Shown here: one piece after another, positions 8,056 through 16,950 of the stretch
How positions within the stretch are numbered: position 1 is the stretch's first letter
Layout: each line of letters starts with the position of its first letter
Source of the DNA: CAVUCE01 sp963739985
GTDB lineage: Bacteria > Bacteroidota > Ignavibacteria > Ignavibacteriales > Ignavibacteriaceae
Assembly: GCA_963739985.1 (NCBI GenBank)
Contig: CAVUCE010000001.1
Span: 1 to 64,000, forward strand
Reading direction: 5' to 3'
DNA: 64,000 nt
Translations under genes and position numbers: made by a program
The notes under the pieces: model-generated
The model's input: only the letters and a program-made list of their open reading frames with translations
Databases searched by the model: none
What the model was told of the DNA's origin: nothing

Positions 8056-9147
8056 ATGAAAAGAAATTATTACATATTCAGCAGCGGAAAACTTATCCGC
8101 AAACAAAATACAATTTACTTTGAACCGGGAGAAGCTGCCGAGCCGGAAGAAGTAGAGGCAGAAGTCGATGAAATTGAAGTATCGGATGAATCGGTTGATA
8201 CTGAAACGGAAGAAAAAGATGAACCAAAGAGATTACCGAGAAAGCCTATTCCGGTTGAAGATATTGAAGCGATATATTGTTTTGGTGAAATGAGGTTTAA
8301 TACAAAGTTTCTAAATTATATTGCGCAAAAACAAATTACACTTCATCTTTTTAATTACTATGGTTATTACAGTGGTTCATTTTATCCCAGGGAACCGTTT
8401 GTATCGGGTAAACTTTTGGTGAAGCAAGTAAAAGCGTATGATGATTTGGAAACCCGTGTATCGATAGCACAAAAGTTTGTCTCCGGCGCCGCAGATAATA
8501 TCATCAAAAATCTTCAATATCATAATGCGCGCGACAAAGACATGTCGGTTTTTTTAGAAATAATTAAAAAACTTTATGATAAAATTGATGCTACAAGCGA
8601 TGTTTATGAACTGATGGGGATTGAAGGAAATATTAGGTCGACATATTACAAATCATGGAATTTAATAATAAATGATGAAATTGCTTTCGAAAAACGTGTT
8701 AAGCACCCACCTACAAATCCCATTAATGCATTGATATCTTTTGGAAATTCTCTTGTTTATACAACAGTATTGAGCGAAATTTATAAGACACAGTTAAATC
8801 CGTTAATAAGTTTTCTTCATGAACCAGGTGAGCGAAGGTTTTCTCTTAGTCTTGATATAGCAGAGATATTTAAGCCTTTGCTTAGTGATAGAATTATTTT
8901 TTCTTTACTGAATAAAAAGCAAATACAGGAGAAACACTTTACTAAGGGAATGAATTTGTGCCATCTTAATGAAGAAGGCAGAAAGATTTATCTGAAGGAA
9001 TTTGATGAAAAGTTAAAGACGACAATAAAACATCGCGATTTGAAAAGATCCGTAAGTTATAGGCATCTTATCAGGTTGGAGTGTTATAAGATTATTAAAC
9101 ATATTTTAGGTGAGAAGGAATATAAACCATTTAAGATCTGGTGGTAG
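8056..9147 (+). CDS. cas1: Cas1 integrase with an acidic N-terminal insertion
   Basis: Cas1 inserts new spacers into the array with Cas2. The ATG at 8056 (MKRNYYIFSSGKLIRK) is preferred over a GTG six bases upstream, which lies in a CACGGATT-type repeat; the product is then 363 residues. The helical domain has the catalytic set: E in MGIEGNIR, H in FLHEPGERRFSLSLD, and D in LDIAE. Between the first strands and IPVEDIEAIYCFGEM there is an extra stretch of about 40 residues rich in Glu/Asp (EPEEVEAEVDEIEVSDESVD and on). Related Cas1 proteins have only a short turn there. Otherwise complete. Confidence 0.95.
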   Translation: MKRNYYIFSSGKLIRKQNTIYFEPGEAAEPEEVEAEVDEIEVSDESVDTETEEKDEPKRLPRKPIPVEDIEAIYCFGEMRFNTKFLNYIAQKQITLHLFNYYGYYSGSFYPREPFVSGKLLVKQVKAYDDLETRVSIAQKFVSGAADNIIKNLQYHNARDKDMSVFLEIIKKLYDKIDATSDVYELMGIEGNIRSTYYKSWNLIINDEIAFEKRVKHPPTNPINALISFGNSLVYTTVLSEIYKTQLNPLISFLHEPGERRFSLSLDIAEIFKPLLSDRIIFSLLNKKQIQEKHFTKGMNLCHLNEEGRKIYLKEFDEKLKTTIKHRDLKRSVSYRHLIRLECYKIIKHILGEKEYKPFKIWW

Positions 9148-9221
9148 ACACGGATTACACGGATTAACGTGGATTTTTTCAATTTGTTTGATTAATTATT
9201 AATCTTTTTTGAATATTAAAA

Positions 9222-9488
9222 ATGTATATAATTTTGGTATATGATATAATTTCTCCCAGACGCGGGACTAAATTATTAAAGTTTCTTAGGCAACATTTAA
9301 TATGGATTCAAAATTCGGTTTTTGAAGGTGAAGTAACAGAAAGTGGTTTTGCATCAATAAAAGCTACTATAAAAGAGCTTATAAATAAAGAAAAGGACAG
9401 CGTAATTATATATCAGTTTGATTCGAGAAACTATACCAATAGAGAAGTTATAGGAATTGAAAAAAATGAGACGGATAGTTTTATATAA
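9222..9488 (+). CDS. cas2: Cas2
   Basis: Cas2 forms the structural core of the Cas1-Cas2 spacer integrase. The 88-residue ferredoxin-fold protein starts MYIILVYDI with the usual acidic residue at the end of strand 1, then KLLKFLRQHLIWIQNSVFEG and the C-terminal strand DSVIIYQF. Length is typical. It lies 74 bases after cas1 and 136 bases before the first CRISPR repeat. Confidence 0.95.
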   Translation: MYIILVYDIISPRRGTKLLKFLRQHLIWIQNSVFEGEVTESGFASIKATIKELINKEKDSVIIYQFDSRNYTNREVIGIEKNETDSFI

Positions 9489-9624
9489 AATGGAATTAAT
9501 TCCGAGAAATCAGTGAAATCCGTGTATGTCGTCGAACCCCCGGTAATTTTGCATTATTATTGGTCGACGATGCGAAGTGGCAATTATGCTTTGAAAACGG
9601 CTTAAAAAAGGCGTTTTTCGGGCT
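9489..9624 (+). promoter_or_regulatory. CRISPR leader
   Basis: The 136 bases between cas2 and the first repeat lie at the end where the repeats are perfect, whereas the far end is degenerate; this marks the leader. It holds a CACGGATT-type repeat near 9510, a long-range inverted pair TCGTCGA (9528) / TCGACGA (9563), and an A-rich stretch with AAAACG...CGTTTT just before the first repeat. No confident -35/-10 pair was picked. Confidence 0.65.
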
Positions 9625-12296
9625 GTTTTAATCGTACTATTATAGAATTGAAATTTACTAACGCATTCGAGCTGATTACTAATGCATATCGTTTTAATCG
9701 TACTATTATAGAATTGAAATATCATAGAATGTACTTGAATAATTTGCTGATCATAGTTTTAATCGTACTATTATAGAATTGAAATATCTATAATATTGCA
9801 ATAACTCAACAGTATTATGAGTTTTAATCGTACTATTATAGAATTGAAATATATGAAATTAGAATCATATAATGACGAATTAGCTAGTTTTAATCGTACT
9901 ATTATAGAATTGAAATTTATAATATTCTGCAAGTACATTGCAATGTCACTGTTTTAATCGTACTATTATAGAATTGAAATTTATCGATGTTATGCTGAAC
10001 ATTATGAATACAGTTGAGTTTTAATCGTACTATTATAGAATTGAAATTTTATAGTTAAGTATTCATAATCAAATGCATTATATGTTTTAATCGTACTATT
10101 ATAGAATTGAAATATTATAATATGATTATAATATTTGTTAATGTTCATGTTTTAATCGTACTATTATAGAATTGAAATGTAATTACGATAGATGTATCAT
10201 TATTGAATTGCTATGTTTTAATCGTACTATTATAGAATTGAAATTATAGTAATTGCACGTTATAATGATCAGATGTTCAATCGTTTTAATCGTACTATTA
10301 TAGAATTGAAATATGTAGATTAAGTTATAAGCGATGATATGCTATTGTGTTTTAATCGTACTATTATAGAATTGAAATTGTTATGATGTCGAAGTTGTAA
10401 CAATATTTATATAGTTTTAATCGTACTATTATAGAATTGAAATTGCTATAGTGCAAGCCATAGTTAACGATTGATGATCGTTTTAATCGTACTATTATAG
10501 AATTGAAATTATCGATGATTCAGTATTGTACTAGATTGTAAGTTCGGTTTTAATCGTACTATTATAGAATTGAAATTGATTAGTAATGAGCTAAATCATA
10601 TTACTGCATATGTGTTTTAATCGTACTATTATAGAATTGAAATATTACAGATTTAATCTATCAAGTATTGCTCAGATAGTTTTAATCGTACTATTATAGA
10701 ATTGAAATACTTTATCATAGATCAATACTACGATGTAATATATAGTTTTAATCGTACTATTATAGAATTGAAATTATGATTAGAAGCTTAGCAATACTAA
10801 GTATATTAGTTTTAATCGTACTATTATAGAATTGAAATAAGTATTACAATTAGTATTCAGTAACTGTCATACGATGTTTTAATCGTACTATTATAGAATT
10901 GAAATATAATTGATAGTAATGTTACTTAGCATAGCATAAGTTTTAATCGTACTATTATAGAATTGAAATCTTATCATATTGATTGCAACATGATCTTTGA
11001 CTAAGTTTTAATCGTACTATTATAGAATTGAAATTATATTTAGATTCATCTATCATAGTTACTAATGCAATCAGTTTTAATCGTACTATTATAGAATTGA
11101 AATTACAGATAACATCGTAACATTGATTCAATAGCATATAGTTTTAATCGTACTATTATAGAATTGAAATTATTATATAGTTATGATGCAAATGTGAATA
11201 ATCTAGTTTTAATCGTACTATTATAGAATTGAAATAGTTGACATTGCTAATTGAATACATTTGTAAGCTTCGGTTTTAATCGTACTATTATAGAATTGAA
11301 ATAAGTTAGATAGCATGAAGTAAGCTATACATAGTAACAGTTTTAATCGTACTATTATAGAATTGAAATTTAGATTGATTAGTACAATACTGAGTATCGT
11401 GCGTGTTTTAATCGTACTATTATAGAATTGAAATTAAGCATTATAAGTACTATTGCAAATCATTAACTTAGTTTTAATCGTACTATTATAGAATTGAAAT
11501 TGATTATTCGATAATTATCTAGATCGTACTGATGTCGTTTTAATCGTACTATTATAGAATTGAAATATAATCTAGCAATTATCGTCAGATGCGATAGTCG
11601 AGTTTTAATCGTACTATTATAGAATTGAAATTATTAGTATCGACTGTTTGAATCTACATTGCAGTCTTGAGTTTTAATCGTACTATTATAGAATTGAAAT
11701 TAATTATGGCAATTATCTTGAATACTGCAATTATGGTTTTAATCGTACTATTATAGAATTGAAATTTAGTATTTATGATACGTATTCAATGTTACATTCG
11801 CGTTTTAATCGTACTATTATAGAATTGAAATTAGCTCATGAGACTAATTGGATTACTAATCGTGAAGCAGTTTTAATCGTACTATTATAGAATTGAAATT
11901 GTATCAACTATAATGTTTGATCAATATCAGAATTAGTTTTAATCGTACTATTATAGAATTGAAATACTGATACTAGTATCGCTGATAATGCATGTACGTT
12001 GTTTTAATCGTACTATTATAGAATTGAAATTATATCAATTACGTATTAGAATTCTGTCAGTTACTAGTTTTAATCGTACTATTATAGAATTGAAATTTAG
12101 CAATGAAAGCAGTTACTAATCGAAGCTGATGAGTTTTAATCGTACTATTATAGAATTGAAATTTCAATAGCAATGTAATGATTACCGATTGTAAGCTGGT
12201 TTTAATCGTACTATTATAGAATTGAAATATCGTAATTCAATGACAGCTTGATCAAGCATCAATCAAGTTTTAATCGTACTATTATAGAATTGAACT
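9625..12296 (+). CRISPR. CRISPR array: 41 repeats of 30 bp, 40 spacers
   Basis: The repeat runs GTTTTAATCGTACTATTATA then GAATTGAAAT (30 bases). It repeats without change from 9625 to the 40th copy; the 41st (12267-12296) ends GAACT. Spacers are 34-39 bases, mean about 36. The ATTGAAAT end is the 8-base crRNA handle usual in type I-A/I-B systems, matching the adjacent cas genes and Cas6 processing. Orientation: leader at the cas2 side. No spacer contains a run of four identical bases, and GG/CC steps are nearly absent although flanking DNA is full of A and T runs. Several spacers share words such as TTACTAAT. Confidence 0.97.
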
Positions 12297-12660
12297 TTCG
12301 ACAAGCTCAAGGAACTATGTTGGATTCTGAGCTAGTCGAAGTTTTAATCGTACTATTATAGAATTGCCTTTCGACAAGCTCAAGGGACTGTTTCGGATTC
12401 TGAGCTCGTCGAAGAATAATCGTACTATTATAGAATTGAATCACGCCGACAGCGATAGCAAATGTCGAGTTTTAATCGTACTATTATAGAATTGCCTTTC
12501 GACAAGCTCAAGGGACTGTTTCGGATTCTGAGCTCGTCGAAGAATAATCGTACTACGTGTCCGCCGCAGCGATAGCAAAGGAGGATTATAGAATTGCCTT
12601 TCGACAAGCTCAAGGGACTCTTTGGATTCTGAGCTCGTCGAAGACGGATCAGAATGACCA
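12297..12660 (+). repeat. Degenerate array trailer invaded by palindromic REP-like elements
   Basis: After the last full repeat, partial repeats alternate with a 47-48 bp palindromic element starting CTTTCGACAAGCTCAAGG and ending GAGCT(C/A)GTCGAAG. Four element copies start near 12296, 12367, 12495 and 12597. In two cases the element begins exactly after GAATTG of a repeat, and a block of about 87 bases (12341-12427 and 12469-12555) is duplicated. One repeat is split by a GC-rich insert near 12556-12584 (contains GCCGCAGCGATAGCAAAG), whose motif also appears in the spacer-like segment at about 12442. Confidence 0.85.
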
Positions 12661-12959
12661 ACATGGTTGCGGGATGTTGGAATGAATGATTGTTTGGTTT
12701 TGGGATGCTGGATGTGGGAAAATGGCCGTGGTTGTTGGATAGCTGAATGAATGATATCATGGATATATGCTTGAATGGGGATAGAGTCATTTGAGGCAAA
12801 TTATATGGCGGACACCAAGGTTTGGTGTCCCTACGGGAGTTTGATATTAATGTGTGCGATTGCCGTTTAAAATATTTTACTATTTCTTAAAAGCTAAGAT
12901 TAAGGGATGTATTTTGTTGAATTATATTTAAGAAATGAAATTATTTTTACGCTATGGAT
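12661..12959. other. Non-coding repeats between array and AbiE genes
   Basis: This stretch holds a copy of the GACACCAAGGTTTGGTGTCC palindrome at about 12811 and a block (TCAGAATGACCAACATGG, from about 12648) seen again at 14742. Short TGAATGA-like repeats also occur. No gene was recognised. Confidence 0.6.
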
Positions 12960-13859
12960 TTATTCCCAAATAAATTTGTCCGGATTCCATACAGCTTCAT
13001 GAATCGAAAATACCGGTTGGATAAAACTATAAACATTCTCCACAACAACTGAGAAGTTTTCTTCTGTTTCAAGATTATTTCGATTTATAAATGCCGTCCA
13101 CTGGATTTGTTTTTGGGAATTCTTTTTGAACTCATCATCGAAAATATATTTGCGTTGTTCAATGTTAGTCTCGCGATAATTGAAGGTATTAAGGATTGCT
13201 TGTTTTAAAATATTTTTTTGAAATACATAGTTTCCCGCAAAGAAGATAATATCGTAAAAGTCCTTCATACGACTTGTTTGGAGCTGGAAGGAAACTATTG
13301 CTTCAAACTTTTCTGCGATGGCGCTTTCAATAGAATAGACTTTTAAATGGGGAGAAGGGAAATCGAGTAAAGCCGGAAAATCTATTTCCACCGGACCGGC
13401 GGTTATCATATCACCGAAACCGATATCCAACTGCATTCGCATTCTAGCGTTTTCGAGATAAGCAAAAAACTTTATTCGAACGCCTTGATAATCGTTATCT
13501 TCAACAATATTTTCGGCAATTATACTTTCTGCGTCAAAACGTAATCCATCATCAGATTTTATGTTAAGGATATCTTCAATAATTTCTGCTATAATATCTT
13601 TATCATTAGATACCGCAGTTCCAAGGAAATCAATGTCTTTTGTAGGTCGCGAACGACTAATATTGTGAGCTATGAAAAGGAGAGCGCCTTTTAGAATTAG
13701 ATTGTTTGAGTATTGGGATTTAGAAAGACGAAAAAGGAATCTTTCCTGTACATATTGTCTAAATATGTTTTGAAATTCTTTACCGGATTGATGAGCTACA
13801 TTTTTTAATTTTTCTCTAACCGAAGCAGAAATATTTTTTACTTTATCATTTTTCTTCAT
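12960..13859 (-). CDS. AbiEii-type nucleotidyltransferase toxin
   Basis: AbiEii toxins are nucleotidyltransferases of type IV-classed toxin-antitoxin systems that block growth, including during phage infection. The 299-residue protein has LILKGALLFIAHN, then RPTKDIDFLG (the DxD metal site) near residues 57-80. Later come AYLENARMRMQLDIGFGD and SIESAIAEKFEAIVSFQLQT, with FYDIIF, all in the order expected for the family (PF08843 type). It overlaps the upstream antitoxin gene by four bases (ATGA). It lies immediately beyond the CRISPR array and appears intact. Confidence 0.88.
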   Translation of the reverse strand: MKKNDKVKNISASVREKLKNVAHQSGKEFQNIFRQYVQERFLFRLSKSQYSNNLILKGALLFIAHNISRSRPTKDIDFLGTAVSNDKDIIAEIIEDILNIKSDDGLRFDAESIIAENIVEDNDYQGVRIKFFAYLENARMRMQLDIGFGDMITAGPVEIDFPALLDFPSPHLKVYSIESAIAEKFEAIVSFQLQTSRMKDFYDIIFFAGNYVFQKNILKQAILNTFNYRETNIEQRKYIFDDEFKKNSQKQIQWTAFINRNNLETEENFSVVVENVYSFIQPVFSIHEAVWNPDKFIWE

Positions 13860-14452
13860 GAGAGAATCGCCTTTACCATGGGTTCAATTTTTTTCCGAAC
13901 TCCGCATATTTCAGAATACTCAATAAGTTTAGGTATGTTTCTTTCCTTACGATTTTTCAAGTATTCTTTCAGAGATTCTACGGCAACATCTTCGCCAATT
14001 TTATTTATATATCGAAATAGATCGCCAATGGTTTTTTCCTTATTATAAATTCTTATCGTTCCGCTTTTTGTTTTTATTATCTCGATACCGGGATTATAGT
14101 ATGTTGCTGTAAAATAGTAAACGTGAACCGGGGGATAGCTGATAATAAATTTCCCGGTGTTGTTGGGAACGGCAACATAAACTTCGGATGGATCGTATGT
14201 TGTAAGCTCATAGAAAGCTGCGGCAGAAAGCAAACAGATAACGGTTTTTTTATTTGAATTACAAACGTCAACGAGACTGCTATTTTCATCCCACGGATAA
14301 TCAACAAGCTTATAAAGTCCAGGCTTTATTTTTTCAATAATTCCATCTTTTAGTGCTTTTGCGATATTCCGGGTATGGATATTAGCATTTTTAAGCTCGA
14401 ACATACGAGCATAGCCTTTGTTTTTACTGAATATTTCTACAATATCTTTCAT
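13856..14452 (-). CDS. AbiEi-type antitoxin and autoregulator
   Basis: The gene is read from the ATG at 14452 (MKDIVEIFSKNKGYARM); a longer frame reaches 14539 but would run through an inverted repeat that looks like an operator. The product is about 198 residues. Its N-terminal winged helix (GYARMFELKNANIHTRNIAK) is followed by GLYKLVDY and a C-terminal domain, SAAAFYELTTYDPSEVYVAV...YNKEKTIGDLFRY. This is the layout of AbiEi antitoxins, which repress their own promoter and counter AbiEii. The stop overlaps the toxin start. Confidence 0.85.
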   Translation of the reverse strand: MKDIVEIFSKNKGYARMFELKNANIHTRNIAKALKDGIIEKIKPGLYKLVDYPWDENSSLVDVCNSNKKTVICLLSAAAFYELTTYDPSEVYVAVPNNTGKFIISYPPVHVYYFTATYYNPGIEIIKTKSGTIRIYNKEKTIGDLFRYINKIGEDVAVESLKEYLKNRKERNIPKLIEYSEICGVRKKIEPMVKAILS

Positions 14453-14458
14453 GCGTTT

Positions 14459-14512
14459 ACCTTGGTTCATTAACAAGGTTAATATAACGAAAATACCTTG
14501 AATATGAACCAT
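14459..14512. promoter_or_regulatory. Inverted repeats upstream of abiEi-like gene
   Basis: ACCTTG (14459-14464) and CAAGGT (14474-14479) form an inverted repeat seven bases before the chosen start at 14452. A second ACCTTG copy lies near 14500, and GGTTCAT/ATGAACC halves occur around both. AbiEi proteins are known to bind inverted repeats in their own promoter, so this is a candidate operator. Confidence 0.5.
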
Positions 14513-14539
14513 AATAGGAAATGATGAACAAAAAATCAA

Positions 14540-14910
14540 GCAAATTCCAATTTAGAATATGGTTAAACTGCAATGTGAATTTCCATGATATGGCGTTTTT
14601 ACAAACGCGGACTTTGGTTGTTGGAGGTTGGTTATAGGTTGTTGGAAATTGGTTTTGTTTTAAATTGTTTTTCTGTTCTGGAATGGTTCGTAACAGCCGG
14701 GAAAAGTTATTCTAATAAGATTCTTCCCTCGTCAAAGACGGGTCAGAATAACCAACATGGTTGCGGGATGTAGGGTGTAGGGAAGATTGAATTTACAGAT
14801 AATTGAGCGATTTTTGAATGAATGAATGCGGACACCAAGGTTTGGTGTCCCTACGGTTTTCTGAAGAGAATGAAATATAAGAGTAAGAGAGAAATATTAT
14901 TGTTAAAAAT
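14540..14910. other. Non-coding repeats
   Basis: Contains GTTGG-rich simple repeats (14617-14660), the second copy of the CAGAAT.ACCAACATGG block (about 14742), and a GACACCAAGGTTTGGTGTCC palindrome followed by CTACGGTTTTCTGAAGAG at about 14830. The last unit recurs at about 15939. No convincing gene. Confidence 0.6.
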
Positions 14911-15717
14911 TTATTTTAACATATATTTTTCAGTAAAATTATATTTAAACTCTGACCAATCTATAAGCTTACCCATGCGGAAATAATCATTTTCAACCAC
15001 TACTTGATTGTCAATGATCGGAAATACGCTTCCTTGTGAATCTAAAATTACGCATAGTTCAAGTTCAGTATAGTCACGTTTTTTATTTTCAAATGGACGT
15101 ATATTAAATGGTCTTAAAGGAAGCACGTATTCACAACCTTTTTTTAGTTTTCTTATTGCTACAGGCCATATGTCAAGGATATTAATATTTACTGTCTCAT
15201 TAATGGTAAATTTATTATCTCCTTTTATTATGTCTTCAATTTTTGAAACTAGAATTGTTTTTGATACGGTAAATCCGGCGGAGTATGAAACATACTTACC
15301 ATGTTTAATTTCTATAACTTTTATTCTTAAGAGATAGGGAATGCCCAGGATTTCCATGTAATACTTTCCATAGGTCTCTGTTATTAAATCTCTGATTAAT
15401 TTTAATTTAAACCCGGGTTTATACTGATGAGTATAACCCTTTAAAAAGTTTTGCCCCCACCTTGTGAATTCTTCATGCAGATAAAACCTATAATCAAAAG
15501 GTTTACAGTTAGCATCATAATATTTCTTTGCAAAGTGTTCTATTTGTGAAGCAGAATAATTTATGGTAAATCCTTTTATGTGGTCATAATTTTGTGAAAC
15601 AGAATCAGCGAGAGAGAAAAACTCAATTACTTCGGGGGATATTTTATCCGTGCTTTGCTGGGGCAAGTGTGTTGTAAAAGCAAATAGAACCACTAAAGTG
15701 ATAATTGAAATTCTCAT
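14911..15717 (-). CDS. Exported protein of unknown function
   Basis: A 268-residue protein with an N-terminal signal-like segment (MRISIITLVVLFAFTTHL, then a polar QQSTDKISPE). The rest is a mixed alpha/beta sequence with no motif I recognise. FTRWGQNFLKGYTHQYKPGF and the repeated lysine/tyrosine-rich strands suggest a soluble periplasmic protein. No operon partner: it is flanked on both sides by dispersed palindromic repeats. Gene call supported by length and signal peptide; function unknown. Confidence 0.7.
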   Translation of the reverse strand: MRISIITLVVLFAFTTHLPQQSTDKISPEVIEFFSLADSVSQNYDHIKGFTINYSASQIEHFAKKYYDANCKPFDYRFYLHEEFTRWGQNFLKGYTHQYKPGFKLKLIRDLITETYGKYYMEILGIPYLLRIKVIEIKHGKYVSYSAGFTVSKTILVSKIEDIIKGDNKFTINETVNINILDIWPVAIRKLKKGCEYVLPLRPFNIRPFENKKRDYTELELCVILDSQGSVFPIIDNQVVVENDYFRMGKLIDWSEFKYNFTEKYMLK

Positions 15718-15937
15718 TTTTATTCCAATCTGGTTTGGATATTATTTCTTTATACAGCCTATGCTTATGTTTTGTGCCATTAACGGCATTAATATCAGCG
15801 ATATCTCAATTATGGGTATTAGAGAAATCAAAAAGTTAAAGACTGTGAGAAATGATTTGCAAGGATAAGTGTTTGTTTGGAAATATGAATGAATGAGCGA
15901 ACGATTGAATGGTTGTATGAATGAATTGATTGTGTGC

Positions 15938-15978
15938 CGACACCAAGGTTTGGTGTCCCTACGGTTTTCTGAAGAGGA
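15938..15978. repeat. GACACCAAGGTTTGGTGTCC palindrome (one of several)
   Basis: A dispersed palindrome, CGACACCAAGGTTTGGTGTC plus CCTACGGTTTTCTGAAGAG, is nearly identical to that at about 14830; shorter or diverged relatives are at about 12811, 31848, 39221 and 52213. It runs into the 3' end of the 79-residue gene. No REP-type transposase is visible in the window. Confidence 0.8.
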
Positions 15979-16198
15979 TTGTGTTTATGGAAGAGTAGGA
16001 GAGGCAGTGTTTATAGGATAAAAGATACATTGCATCAATTGCTTTGTGGGATTCCCGGAGTTTTTTGTATTCTGCTTTTATTAAGAGATTACGCAAAGCG
16101 GTGCGGTTTATTAGTCCTTTTTGCTGCAGATAGTTTAGCTGTCCGGGATCTATTTCGTTAAGCTCTTCTAAGAGTAGTTTTTTATCTGTTTCATTCAT
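15959..16198 (-). CDS. Small protein coupled to the nuclease gene
   Basis: A 79-residue helical protein. Its ATG overlaps the stop of the nuclease gene (ATGA), which supports real translation. The core LNYLQQKGLINRTALRNLLI, then KAEYKKLRE, resembles the 55-residue product at 37155-37322 (EKYLKLGLIDENALSNYSIR, KEFEEIRE), so both belong to one unnamed small family. The last residues run into a dispersed repeat, so the natural C-terminus may have been changed. Function unknown. Confidence 0.6.
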   Translation of the reverse strand: MNETDKKLLLEELNEIDPGQLNYLQQKGLINRTALRNLLIKAEYKKLRESHKAIDAMYLLSYKHCLSYSSINTILFRKP

Positions 16199-16770
16199 CT
16201 TTTATCGATACCCCAAATTCCCAGCGCATTTTTTCTTGCTGTCCGTTTTAGGTTCCGGAAGATGTAGTAGTATCTCATTCGCTGTGGATAATATTTTATC
16301 CTTGCTAACCCAGCTTTGAGCAGTTCTGCCTGAACAAAAAGTGAATCTTTTCCGTGAGTATCCGTTAACCAAACGTAAGCTAGGAGTCTGCCGAAATATC
16401 CGTACAGCCCGGACTGGTCGCCGTATTTTGTAGCTGCCGTGTTTTCGAATGTGAGCTTTATTGTCTTGCCATTTATCAGCGATCTTGTGAAAGCTGCTGC
16501 AGAATCTGCGAAGAGCGAATCTTCTTTTGTCTTTTTATGCAGTTCCGGTGTATCAACGCCAAGCATTCTTACGTGGGTTGAGTCTGTAAGGACAAATGTA
16601 TCGCCGTCTATTACTCTAGCTACTTTTACTTTTACTGAATAGTTGTAGTGTTCTTTGGGAATATAAAAGGATTGAGCGAAAGAGCTGAAGGTAGAGAAAA
16701 TTATAATGGTTGTAATAACTATCCGCAAGTTATGATAAATAATAGGTTCTATAATCCTATAATTAGTCAT
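16195..16770 (-). CDS. Exported staphylococcal-nuclease-like protein
   Basis: Read from the ATG at 16770, which has an AGGAT ribosome site seven bases upstream; the open frame extends further but without a site. An N-terminal hydrophobic signal (LRIVITTIIIFSTFSSFAQS) is followed by the thermonuclease fold: VARVIDGDTFVL, HVRMLGVDTPEL, then GRLLAYVWL and LLKAGLARI. The conserved R..D.PE and G.DTF elements are present. Such exported nucleases degrade DNA or RNA outside the cell. It is followed by an overlapping small gene. Confidence 0.88.
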   Translation of the reverse strand: MTNYRIIEPIIYHNLRIVITTIIIFSTFSSFAQSFYIPKEHYNYSVKVKVARVIDGDTFVLTDSTHVRMLGVDTPELHKKTKEDSLFADSAAAFTRSLINGKTIKLTFENTAATKYGDQSGLYGYFGRLLAYVWLTDTHGKDSLFVQAELLKAGLARIKYYPQRMRYYYIFRNLKRTARKNALGIWGIDKR

Positions 16771-16901
16771 TAAAAATATCCTATCTTTTAATAATTCTGT
16801 TTTTTTAATATTCTGCAAATCTTCCTGTACTTTTCTTAGCGTAATGCTCCAAAGGCGAACAGGAAAAAGTAACAGAAGAAGCATGCACTGAAAAAGGAAG
16901 A

Positions 16902-16950
16902 TTGCTTTACTTTTGTCTTGACACAAAAGTAACCAAAAGTCAAGACTGCA
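16902..16950. repeat. Dispersed ACTTTTGTCTTGACACAAAAGT repeat
   Basis: The segment contains ACTTTTGT-CTTGAC-ACAAAAGT followed by AACCAAAAGTCAAGACTGC. This inverted repeat is a familiar dispersed element in Bacteroidota genomes and produces a spurious frame reading YFCLDTKVTKSQDCK. It supports the taxonomic placement. Confidence 0.7.

Noticed and set aside
9510..9725. 71-codon minus-strand frame at the array leader, and similar frames at 10955-11137 and 12428-12799
   Set aside because: They are made of CRISPR repeats read in reverse (recurring FNSIIVRLKL) or of REP-like palindromes; no independent coding signal.
9655..12266. Spacers as enriched in palindromes
   Set aside because: Some spacers hold 8-12 base palindromes (GATACTAGTATC, GCTTGATCAAGC), but a rough estimate for AT-rich 36-mers gives a similar number, so it is not clearly unusual.
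14585..14773. 62-codon plus-strand frame
   Set aside because: Built on GTTGG simple repeats with no similarity or ribosome site.
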